Below, in pieces: positions 1-5,487 of a stretch of 6,688 bases of DNA. Source of the DNA: an uncultured Mucilaginibacter sp. (GTDB lineage Bacteria > Bacteroidota > Bacteroidia > Sphingobacteriales > Sphingobacteriaceae). Below the pieces are notes generated by a model. The model was not told the origin of the DNA. It did not search any database and saw nothing but the letters and a program-made list of their open reading frames with translations. The stretch is taken from NCBI GenBank assembly GCA_903885865.1, contig CAISKH010000362.1, forward strand, positions 1 to 6,688, in the 5' to 3' direction. Each line of letters opens with the position of its first letter. The first letter of the stretch is position 1. The position numbers and the translations under genes were made by a program.

Positions 1-24
1 GAGGACGACGACCTGCCGTTTTAA
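1..24 (+). CDS. ssb: Single-stranded DNA-binding protein SSB, C-terminal tip only (partial)
   Basis: The first 24 bases read E-D-D-D-L-P-F followed by TAA. An acidic run ending in Asp-Leu-Pro-Phe at the extreme C-terminus is the hallmark of bacterial SSB, whose tip (DDDIPF in E. coli) docks replication and repair partners such as primase, RecQ, RecO and exonuclease I. The body with its OB fold lies upstream of the window, so identity rests on seven residues. The reading frame ends cleanly and is followed 36 bases later by a strong terminator, as expected for the last gene of a transcription unit. Another protein with the same tail is possible but unlikely. Confidence 0.72.
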   Translation, partial: EDDDLPF

Positions 25-60
25 GATCTTACAGTAAGGCCTTATTAAAGCCTATGAAGT

Positions 61-96
61 AATACAAAAACCCCGCTTTGTCGGGGTTTTTGTATT
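61..96 (+). terminator. Rho-independent terminator after ssb
   Basis: A perfect 15-bp stem pairs 61-75 (AATACAAAAACCCCG) with 82-96 around a 6-base CTTTGT loop. The GC core is CCCCG/CGGGG, preceded by five A and followed by five T, so it can work in both directions. It isolates ssb from the kinase gene downstream. Confidence 0.92.
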
Positions 97-115
97 TAGC
101 ACGTTATTTTTATAT

Positions 116-140
116 AGCGATGGGTTTTAAACCAATCGCT
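116..140. promoter_or_regulatory. 25-bp near-perfect palindrome, possible operator
   Basis: Bases 116-127 (AGCGATGGGTTT) pair with 129-140 (AAACCAATCGCT) around the single base 128, with 11 of 12 pairs matched (122/134 is the exception). It has no T-run after it and lies only 19 bases beyond the ssb terminator. A one-base centre is too tight for a good RNA hairpin loop, so a binding site for a dimeric regulator is the more likely reading. The outer AGCGAT half recurs at 225-230 in front of the kinase gene. Confidence 0.45.
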
Positions 141-167
141 ATGAATATGATCCTTCGCAACACGATA

Positions 168-185
168 TGTTAAAAATTGTTAAAA
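168..185 (+). promoter_or_regulatory. Tandem TGTTAAAA direct repeats, 10-bp period; possible response-regulator box
   Basis: TGTTAAAA occurs at 168-175 and exactly again at 178-185, so the two copies lie on the same face of the helix. OmpR/PhoB-family regulators bind head-to-tail direct repeats with a 10-11 bp period, and the regulator encoded just downstream is of that family. Its placement about 30 bases above the candidate promoter fits autoregulation. The match is AT-rich and could be chance. Confidence 0.3.
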
Positions 186-215
186 GCGACTACTCTCGGT
201 TTATTTAAATATATT

Positions 216-247
216 TTTGTTTTTAGCGATAAATATTAATAAGGTTA
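216..247 (+). promoter_or_regulatory. Candidate promoter of the histidine kinase gene
   Basis: TTTG (216-219) is followed after 20 bases by TAAGGTTA (240-247), an imperfect form of the Bacteroidota -7 box TAnnTTTG. The call is helped by resemblance to the much better promoter at 3691-3721: both run TTTGTTTT, then AGCGATAAAT, then AATAAG, in the same order and nearly the same spacing. Transcription would begin near 253, giving a leader of about 30 bases. An alternative -7 box TATTTTTG at 212-219 has no -33 element at the right distance. Confidence 0.4.
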
Positions 248-285
248 TAATAATATTTATTCGCGCTATTAAACATTAGCACAGC

Positions 286-2073
286 GTGAAAAAGCGAAGC
301 ATAGGTATTATTATTAGTTTAATGAGTTTTGCACTATTGGGTGTGGTTGCTATGCAATTGTACTTTTTAAGGCAATCGTATGATATGCAATCAAAGCTGT
401 TTGACCGTTCTGTTAGTGAGGCGCTCAACAACGTAGTAACTAAGTTAAGCCGGCAGGATGCCGCAAATTTTATTAAAAGCCAGGTGCAACGCAACGTTAC
501 ACCAGCCGGTAACGAAAATGAGAACCACATTATTGAAATATCTGCCAAAAACAGCGTTGATGATAAAACCGGCCGGGGCGCTAATTCAAAGAAAAAGCAA
601 ACCCAGGCTCAGCGCAAGCTGGCGTTGTTAAACGATAGCCTAAAGCATATGCTGGAACGACAGCGATTAGATGAGCTGACAAAAAACGTGCAGGTAGGTA
701 TTCAAGAATATACCGACGAGTTTGGAAATTTGCATATAGGCGGTTTTGTGCCAGTATTAAAAAAACATGATAAAACCCAGGCCCCTCCCCCGAAATTTAA
801 GATAATTCAATATCCTTATTTCGATCCGCAATTTGGTGAACAATTAGTTAAAGAGAGAATTATAAATCCGGAATGGCGGCAGGAGCAGTACCGCAAGCAG
901 AATGAAAAGCAAGTGCGGCAGATAAAAAAACTGATCGAAGCTAATTCCTCTCAAAATGCAACAGGCGATAAGCCCAATGTAATGCAAAATGTTTTTGAGG
1001 AATATCAAAAATCGGGTGAACCGCTGAAAAAACGCCTCGATCCGTTCTGGATCGACTCATTGCTGCGTTTTGAGCTGCACAATAAGGATATTTATTTGCC
1101 TTTTAGCTACGAAGTAACCAACGCGAATAACGATTCGCTTATATTCTTGAAGGCTGATATGAGCGGCGATAAGCCCGTTTTTATACCTGCCAATACCTAT
1201 CAAACGCCAATATTTGGCAAAGATGTTATTAACGATCCGGGGATGATAAGACTATCTTTTCCGCAAAAAAATTCGCATATATTAAGTATGATGACAACCA
1301 ATATGGGTATTACCGGCGGGTTGCTGTTTATACTGGTATTTTGTTTTGGCTATACACTGTTCTCTATCATCAGGCAAAAAAAAATAGCCGAAATGAAAAC
1401 AGATTTCATTAATAACATGACCCATGAGTTTAAAACCCCGGTATCAACTATCATGATCGCGAGCGAGGCTTTAAGGGATAATGAAATTGTTGCCGACAGG
1501 GGCCGTATATCAAGGTTGGCCAATATTATTTATGAAGAAAACGAACGCCTGGGCAGCCATATTGAACGGGTATTGAATATTGCCCGTATTGATAAGAATG
1601 ATTTTAAGCTGGATAAAACCCCGCTTGATGTTAACGAAATGATAAGCGTGGTAGTTGATAGCATGGAGCTTAAGCTGCAAAAATGTAACGCCGAAGTAAA
1701 GTTAGAATTAGAGGCCGAAAACGCTATTATAAAAGCTGATGAACTGCATTTCTCGAACGTGTTGTATAATTTAATTGATAACGCTATAAAATACAGTGAG
1801 GGGCAACCGCACATAACCATAAGTAGTTTAAACAGGAACGGGCACGTAATTGTTAAAGTAGCCGATAAGGGAATAGGAATGAGCCGCGACCAGCAAACAA
1901 AAATATTTGAACAATTTTATCGTATACCAACCGGTAATGTGCACAATGTTAAAGGTTTTGGATTGGGGTTAAGTTATGTTAATACCATAGTGAAAAGGCT
2001 GAACGGTACCATAAACGTACGGTCGGAAAAAGACAAGGGGTCGGAATTTGAGCTGCGGTTTCAGGGCGCTTAG
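286..2073 (+). CDS. Membrane sensor histidine kinase, RprX-like
   Basis: This is the 595-residue sensor kinase of a two-component system; it autophosphorylates on histidine and passes the phosphate to the regulator encoded next. A first membrane helix spans about residues 5-25 and a second about 342-362, enclosing a roughly 315-residue periplasmic sensor region rich in Lys, Gln and Glu with no domain I recognise. There is no HAMP domain: HisKA follows the second helix directly, with the phospho-accepting His380 in NNMTHEFKTP. The ATPase domain shows the N-box (N495, N499), G1 (D527-K-G-I-G531), F-box IFEQFYRI and G2 (G557-F-G-L-G-L). All catalytic motifs are intact. The GTG start at 286 is chosen because an in-frame stop lies at 277-279 and the first membrane helix begins immediately; later ATGs would cut that helix. 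The layout resembles Bacteroides RprX. The signal sensed is unknown. Confidence 0.93.
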   Translation: MKKRSIGIIISLMSFALLGVVAMQLYFLRQSYDMQSKLFDRSVSEALNNVVTKLSRQDAANFIKSQVQRNVTPAGNENENHIIEISAKNSVDDKTGRGANSKKKQTQAQRKLALLNDSLKHMLERQRLDELTKNVQVGIQEYTDEFGNLHIGGFVPVLKKHDKTQAPPPKFKIIQYPYFDPQFGEQLVKERIINPEWRQEQYRKQNEKQVRQIKKLIEANSSQNATGDKPNVMQNVFEEYQKSGEPLKKRLDPFWIDSLLRFELHNKDIYLPFSYEVTNANNDSLIFLKADMSGDKPVFIPANTYQTPIFGKDVINDPGMIRLSFPQKNSHILSMMTTNMGITGGLLFILVFCFGYTLFSIIRQKKIAEMKTDFINNMTHEFKTPVSTIMIASEALRDNEIVADRGRISRLANIIYEENERLGSHIERVLNIARIDKNDFKLDKTPLDVNEMISVVVDSMELKLQKCNAEVKLELEAENAIIKADELHFSNVLYNLIDNAIKYSEGQPHITISSLNRNGHVIVKVADKGIGMSRDQQTKIFEQFYRIPTGNVHNVKGFGLGLSYVNTIVKRLNGTINVRSEKDKGSEFELRFQGA

Positions 2074-2078
2074 GTTAA

Positions 2079-2228
2079 TCGGAAAGACGGGGAAGACCGG
2101 AAGTCCGAAAGCTGGGGAGAGATAGCAAAAAGTGGGATAGCATTTATCCGCCAATATGCGTTGTTAGTAAATAAACGCATTATACAAATTAATCATCTTC
2201 CGGACTTTCCGTCTTTCGGACTTCCGGA
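2079..2228. repeat. Facing arrays of 8-bp CTTYCSGA-type repeats (inverted-repeat intergenic element)
   Basis: The right array (2197-2228, plus strand) is four 8-mers in a row: CTTCCGGA, CTTTCCGT, CTTTCGGA, CTTCCGGA. The left array (2079-2111) holds four similar units on the minus strand, one of them 9 bases long. The arrays face each other, sharing a perfect 15-bp inverted match between 2097-2111 and 2213-2227. The 85-base spacer contains two smaller inverted repeats, GGATA/TATCC (2135-2139, 2145-2149) and ATGCGTT/AACGCAT (2156-2162, 2174-2180). The transcript could therefore fold into a branched structure between kinase and regulator. It has no T-run and no obvious target-site duplication. 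A REP-like or MITE-like family of the genome is my inference. Confidence 0.75.
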
Positions 2229-2241
2229 CAAAACACATCCT

Positions 2242-2934
2242 ATGAAAAAAATATTACTGGTTGAAGATGATCCTAACCTGGGCCTGCTGCTCCAGGATTA
2301 CCTGCAGTTAAAAGGGAAGTTTGAAGTCGTTTTATGTACCGATGGCGAAGAAGGGCTGCACGCTTTTACCAAACAAAGTTTCGACCTGTTAATACTGGAT
2401 GTAATGATGCCCAAAAAGGATGGTTTTACCTTAGGCAAGGATATAAGGAAAATTAACGCGCATGTTCCTATTATTTTTGCTACCGCTAAAGGCATGATAG
2501 AAGATAAAACCCAGGCTTTTAATTTAGGAGGCGACGATTATATTACCAAACCCTTCCGGATAGAAGAATTGTTGCTGCGTATTAACGCCCTGCTGAAAAG
2601 AACAGAAAACGCCGAAAAGAAGGAAGAACAGCACCCTTCGCATTTTGAAATTGGCCATTACGCATTTGATTATACCACACAAATTATAGCCATAAACGGC
2701 ACGCAGCAAAAACTATCAACCAAGGAGGCCGAATTGCTGCGCCTGCTTTGCATAAAAAAGAACGAAGTGCTTACCCGCGAAGAGGCGCTGCTGCATATAT
2801 GGCATGATGATAACTATTTTAACGGCCGCAGTATGGATGTTTTTTTAAGTAAAATACGCAAATATTTAAAAGATGACCCGTCAGTCGAGATCATTAACGT
2901 GCATGGCCGGGGGTATAAATTGCTGGTGAATTAA
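2242..2934 (+). CDS. OmpR/PhoB-family response regulator, RprY-like
   Basis: This 230-residue cytoplasmic transcription factor is the evident partner of the kinase just upstream. The receiver domain (about 2-120) has the acidic pocket D9-D10, phospho-acceptor D53 in LLILDVMMP, the switch Thr81, Tyr100 and Lys103 in DDYITKPF. The winged-helix DNA-binding domain (about 132-230) shows LSTKEAELLRLL, the recognition helix region RSMDVFLSKIRKYL and the wing INVHGRGYKLL typical of OmpR family members. Length and motifs are ordinary. The ATG at 2242 is preferred; the open frame extends upstream to a TTG at 2161, but those codons translate the repeat array and add a non-conserved leader. The gap of 168 bases to the kinase gene is unusually large for such a pair and is filled by the repeat element. 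I saw no separate promoter, so co-transcription with the kinase is likely. Confidence 0.94.
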   Translation: MKKILLVEDDPNLGLLLQDYLQLKGKFEVVLCTDGEEGLHAFTKQSFDLLILDVMMPKKDGFTLGKDIRKINAHVPIIFATAKGMIEDKTQAFNLGGDDYITKPFRIEELLLRINALLKRTENAEKKEEQHPSHFEIGHYAFDYTTQIIAINGTQQKLSTKEAELLRLLCIKKNEVLTREEALLHIWHDDNYFNGRSMDVFLSKIRKYLKDDPSVEIINVHGRGYKLLVN

Positions 2935-2969
2935 TCAACTGGCAGGCTGAATTACTTCCTATTGCAGCC

Positions 2970-3428
2970 TTACTTCGGATTTAGGTTTTCCAAATCATTT
3001 ATATCTTTTGCACGTCCTGATGCCTTTTTTGCATTTATTAAGTTATTGTAATGTATCGTCCTTATCTGTAAGCCATCTTCGTCAAAAAAAACAGAATTAG
3101 AATAACACGTGTTAAAATCCATTCCCTTTACTTCTATCATTATATCAATTGAAGTAGGCGGCCTGCCAAATGAGAAAACTTCCATTTCAGGGTTATTTAA
3201 AAAGTTTTCCTCCGTCATATCAAAAACCGGCATCCCAAATTCAAAAAATGCCAGCTTTATTTTTTTATAATTTTCAGATGTCTTGTCGACCCAAATATCC
3301 ATATCGCCCGTTGTGCGTGAATAACCGTGAAGTATTACAGAATAACCGCCAACAAGAATATATCTTACCTCATGATTATTAAGTTCGCGGATAAAATCTC
3401 TGAAATCATCATTAAAAATATTCCCCAT
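2970..3428 (-). CDS. Minimal nucleotidyltransferase (MNT / AbiEii-like fold)
   Basis: This 152-residue protein has the nucleotidyltransferase superfamily signature. G27-G28-Y-S is followed by R38-T-T-G-D42-M-D44-I, giving the GG/GS loop and the first two metal-binding aspartates; D95 in TSIDIMIEV is the likely third carboxylate. The C-terminal stretch L130-I-N-A-K134 with GRAKD142-IND145-L resembles the Lys/Arg-Lys-Asp tail of AbiEii-type and related antitoxin or toxin transferases. Active enzymes of this group move a nucleotide onto protein or tRNA; the substrate here cannot be told. The ATG at 3428-3426 directly abuts the stop codon of the 68-residue gene upstream, in the same frame, so the two are certainly co-transcribed and probably translationally coupled. 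It converges on the response regulator gene with only 35 bases between. A DUF6036-like or other housekeeping-type transferase is an alternative to a toxin-antitoxin role. Confidence 0.82.
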   Translation of the reverse strand: MGNIFNDDFRDFIRELNNHEVRYILVGGYSVILHGYSRTTGDMDIWVDKTSENYKKIKLAFFEFGMPVFDMTEENFLNNPEMEVFSFGRPPTSIDIMIEVKGMDFNTCYSNSVFFDEDGLQIRTIHYNNLINAKKASGRAKDINDLENLNPK

Positions 3429-3635
3429 TTATTTGCGCGACCTTGTACTAAAAACTGTTTTATCCATTTTAGGCGGCTCGTTTTCCGGGTAATTGTAGGC
3501 TATGCTGTTTAAATAATTAGCTATGCGCAACCGTTCCTGCCAGGTCAGGCTCCGGTAATAGGCGGCCTGGCTGGCTGTGGCTTCCGCTGCGGTTTGTGCT
3601 TTAAAGGCGGTCCTGTCTAACCTGTACGAACTCAT
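3429..3635 (-). CDS. Small helical protein of unknown function, partner of the nucleotidyltransferase
   Basis: I do not recognise an established domain in this 68-residue protein. It begins M-S-S-Y-R-L-D-R-T-A-F, continues with an Ala/Gln/Glu-rich stretch (residues 12-25) likely to be helical, then a second predicted helix around SLTWQERLRIANYLNSIAY (29-47), and ends basic (TRSRK). A short motif is repeated at both ends: RLDRTAF (5-11) and KMDKTVF (56-62). It has seven aromatic Tyr/Trp residues in 26-49 but no HEPN-type R-x4-6-H motif and no signal peptide. It ends in TAA immediately before the ATG of the nucleotidyltransferase, in the same frame. Regular codon use across the frame, the conserved-looking motif repeat and the tight junction all support a real gene. 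I recall similar small proteins beside nucleotidyltransferases in related genomes, but that is not verified here. Confidence 0.75.
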   Translation of the reverse strand: MSSYRLDRTAFKAQTAAEATASQAAYYRSLTWQERLRIANYLNSIAYNYPENEPPKMDKTVFSTRSRK

Positions 3636-3639
3636 AATT

Positions 3640-3673
3640 CAAATATAATTTAAAATATTTACTACTTCTGCAA
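3640..3673 (-). promoter_or_regulatory. Weak candidate promoter for the small-protein/nucleotidyltransferase pair
   Basis: Read on the minus strand, TATATTTG (3647 to 3640) fits the -7 consensus TAnnTTTG exactly. A TTG (3673 to 3671) lies 23 bases upstream, longer than the usual 19-21. The -7 box ends only four bases before the ATG at 3635, so this promoter would make a nearly leaderless mRNA. Confidence 0.3.
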
Positions 3674-3690
3674 CTTTGTTGGCGCTCCTG

Positions 3691-3721
3691 TTTGTTTTAC
3701 AGCGATAAATAAATAAGTTTG
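3691..3721 (+). promoter_or_regulatory. Bacteroidota-type promoter of the M28 peptidase gene
   Basis: TTTG (3691-3694), a 19-base spacer, then TAAGTTTG (3714-3721) match the consensus -33 and -7 elements of the Bacteroidota primary sigma factor without a mismatch. Transcription should begin around 3726-3728, leaving a leader of under 20 bases that carries no Shine-Dalgarno sequence, which is normal in this phylum. The spacer contains AGCGATAAAT (3701-3710), also found at 225-234. Confidence 0.72.
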
Positions 3722-3743
3722 TTACAACTGACTTATTATTATC

Positions 3744-5303
3744 ATGAAAAAGAAACTATTGTATGTTTTCCTGCTTTCGGCAGGCACGCTGGCTACCGCT
3801 ATGGCCCAAAACACTCCTGACCCTGTAATCACCCAGCGAATACGCGAGGAAGGTTTATACAAATCGCAGGTAATGGATATTGCTTTTCACCTTACCGATA
3901 TTTCGGGGCCGCGTTTATCGGGTTCGCCCGGGCTTAAACGCGCCCAGGATTATGCGGTAAATACATTAAAAACATGGGGCATGGTCCATGCAATGCGCGA
4001 GCCCTGGGGTAAATTTGGCAAAGGCTGGGAAGTGCAAAAAAACTATGCGGCCATAACCGAGCCCTATTATCATGCCATAATAGCCATCCCCAAAGCATGG
4101 ACACCCGGTACTAACGGTTTGTTTAAAGGCGAAGTTGTTTATATAAAGGTTGATACCGTGACCGACCTGGAAAAGTATAAAGGGAAACTAAAAGGGAAAA
4201 TCGTAATAACTGATGCCGCGCCCCTTGCTGAAATAAATTTTACCAGGCCAGATGCCTCACGTTATGCGGATAGTACATTGGACGCAATGGCCAAAGCCAC
4301 AACAGCAACCGGGGGAAGAGGTGGTTTTCCGAGAAGAGCAGGCAATGCCCGTTCATTACTGGCGCTGCGTACTGCATTAAGCCAATTTGAAGTGCAGGAA
4401 GGCGCAGGCCTTGTGTTGAGCCAGGCGCGCGGTACTGATGGTACCGTGTTTACCACCAACGGCGCATCATACCGGGATACGGCTAAGGCTGTTGCCCCCG
4501 AGCTGGAAACCAGCAGTGAAGATTACCAGCGAATTTTGCGCCTGGTAAAAGCAGGTGTAAAAGTTACTATGGAAGCCGATATTAAAACCGAATTTTTTGA
4601 TAAGGACCTGCAAGGCTATGACGTTGTGGGCGAAATTGCCGGCACCGATCCTAAATTAAAGGACCAGGTGGTGATGCTTGGCGGCCACCTCGACTCGTGG
4701 CACGGCGCAACAGGCGGTACTGATAATGCCGCAGGAAGCGCGGTTATGATGGAGGCCATGCGTATATTAACCAGGATCGGTTATCATCCGCGCCGGACGA
4801 TACGTATAGCCTTGTGGAGTTCGGAAGAACAAGGGGAATTTGGTTCAAAAGGATATGTATTAAACCATTTTGGCGACCCCACTACCATGGTACTTAAACC
4901 TGAACAAGCTAAAATATCGGCCTATTATAACCTTGATAATGGTACCGGCAAAATACGGGGCATATATTTGCAAAGTAACGCAGCGGCGGGTCCTATTTTC
5001 CAGGCATGGCTGGCGCCTTTTAAGGATCTGGGCGCCAACACGGTAACTATCCGGAATACAGGCAGTACAGACCACGTAGCATTTGACGCCGTCGGCATTC
5101 CGGGCTTCGAGTTTTTGCAGGACCCTATGGATTATGGCTCACGTACCCATCATAGCAACCAGGATACCTATGATAAAATGAGTCCCGAAGATTTGAAACA
5201 GGCCGCGGTTATAGTGGCGTCATTTGTGTACAATACCGCCGAGCGCGACGAAATGATACCGCGTAAGCCATTGCCCGAAAAGCAAACTACGCCGGTATTT
5301 TAA
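3744..5303 (+). CDS. Secreted M28-family zinc metallopeptidase with PA domain (carboxypeptidase Q-like)
   Basis: This 519-residue exported enzyme should remove amino acids from peptides using two zinc ions. A Sec signal peptide (K2-K-K, hydrophobic core 5-19) ends in A-M-A21 before Gln22. An N-terminal M28 segment with SGPRLSGSPG (about 53-62) is followed by a protease-associated insert (about 125-265, with KLKGKIVITDAAP and a Gly/Arg-rich patch near 190-200). The catalytic core follows: H315-L-D317 in GGHLDSWHG, bridging D327 in GGTDNAAG, the Glu pair E361-E362 in LWSSEEQGEFGS, D398 in NLDNGTG and His470 in THHSNQDTYD. All expected metal-binding and catalytic residues are present. Architecture and length resemble animal plasma glutamate carboxypeptidase (carboxypeptidase Q). 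The ATG is set by the signal peptide and the promoter just upstream. It is a single-gene unit closed by a terminator. Exact substrate preference cannot be read. Confidence 0.93.
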   Translation: MKKKLLYVFLLSAGTLATAMAQNTPDPVITQRIREEGLYKSQVMDIAFHLTDISGPRLSGSPGLKRAQDYAVNTLKTWGMVHAMREPWGKFGKGWEVQKNYAAITEPYYHAIIAIPKAWTPGTNGLFKGEVVYIKVDTVTDLEKYKGKLKGKIVITDAAPLAEINFTRPDASRYADSTLDAMAKATTATGGRGGFPRRAGNARSLLALRTALSQFEVQEGAGLVLSQARGTDGTVFTTNGASYRDTAKAVAPELETSSEDYQRILRLVKAGVKVTMEADIKTEFFDKDLQGYDVVGEIAGTDPKLKDQVVMLGGHLDSWHGATGGTDNAAGSAVMMEAMRILTRIGYHPRRTIRIALWSSEEQGEFGSKGYVLNHFGDPTTMVLKPEQAKISAYYNLDNGTGKIRGIYLQSNAAAGPIFQAWLAPFKDLGANTVTIRNTGSTDHVAFDAVGIPGFEFLQDPMDYGSRTHHSNQDTYDKMSPEDLKQAAVIVASFVYNTAERDEMIPRKPLPEKQTTPVF

Positions 5304-5329
5304 ATAACAGAGAACACTAAAAAGGAAGG

Positions 5330-5352
5330 CCCTGCATAACAGCAGGGTTTTT
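5330..5352 (+). terminator. Rho-independent terminator after the M28 peptidase gene
   Basis: CCCTGC (5330-5335) pairs with GCAGGG (5342-5347) around ATAACA. The stem can extend by four A-T/G-T pairs with AAGG upstream, and it is followed by TTTTTCTTTTT. It starts 26 bases after the peptidase stop codon. Confidence 0.85.
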
Positions 5353-5353
5353 C

Positions 5354-5369
5354 TTTTTGTATACAAAAA
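5354..5369. promoter_or_regulatory. 16-bp perfect palindrome with GTATAC core, possible operator
   Basis: TTTTTGTATACAAAAA is its own reverse complement. It lies just after the terminator T-run and about 120 bases before the UxuA-like gene. The T.GTATAC.A core resembles GntR/FadR-type operators, including the UxuR/ExuR site recalled from E. coli (TTGGTATACCAA). It may instead be only the end of the terminator T-run. I found no well-spaced -33/-7 promoter pair in 5370-5487. Confidence 0.35.
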
Positions 5370-5487
5370 ACAGTATGTTTTGTAACAATATGCTGACCTT
5401 AGCTGGTGCAGGGCGCTAATTTGCAAAATTGCGTATATATTTATCACAACCAATTAACACCCCAGGCTTACCAATTAATACAGAATT

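Noticed and set aside
212..219. TATTTTTG as the -7 box of the kinase promoter
   Set aside because: It fits TAnnTTTG, but no TTG lies 19-21 bases upstream (the nearest is 32 away), so the 216-247 arrangement is preferred, with low confidence; activator-dependent use remains possible.
2079..2228. CRISPR-like array
   Set aside because: Units are 8 bases, contiguous and without spacers, and the two sets face in opposite directions.
2161..2241. An N-terminal extension of the response regulator from a TTG codon at 2161
   Set aside because: The 27 extra codons translate the intergenic repeat array, the receiver domain begins canonically at the ATG at 2242, and family members start there.
2944..2970. 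Hairpin AGGCTG/CAGCCT as a terminator between the convergent regulator and transferase genes
   Set aside because: Only six pairs with a 15-base loop, no T-run, and it overlaps the transferase stop codon.
3426..3431. A frameshift or disrupted single gene across the small-protein/transferase junction
   Set aside because: There is no shift: both parts share a frame, each begins with a credible ATG, and the downstream protein starts as a complete nucleotidyltransferase. A point mutation creating a stop in a former fusion cannot be fully excluded, but ATG directly after TAA fits a natural coupled junction.
4311..4343. Gly/Arg-rich patch GGRGGFPRRAG in the peptidase as an inserted functional element
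   Set aside because: It falls in a surface-loop part of the PA insert where low-complexity sequence is common, and nothing else marks it as an insertion.
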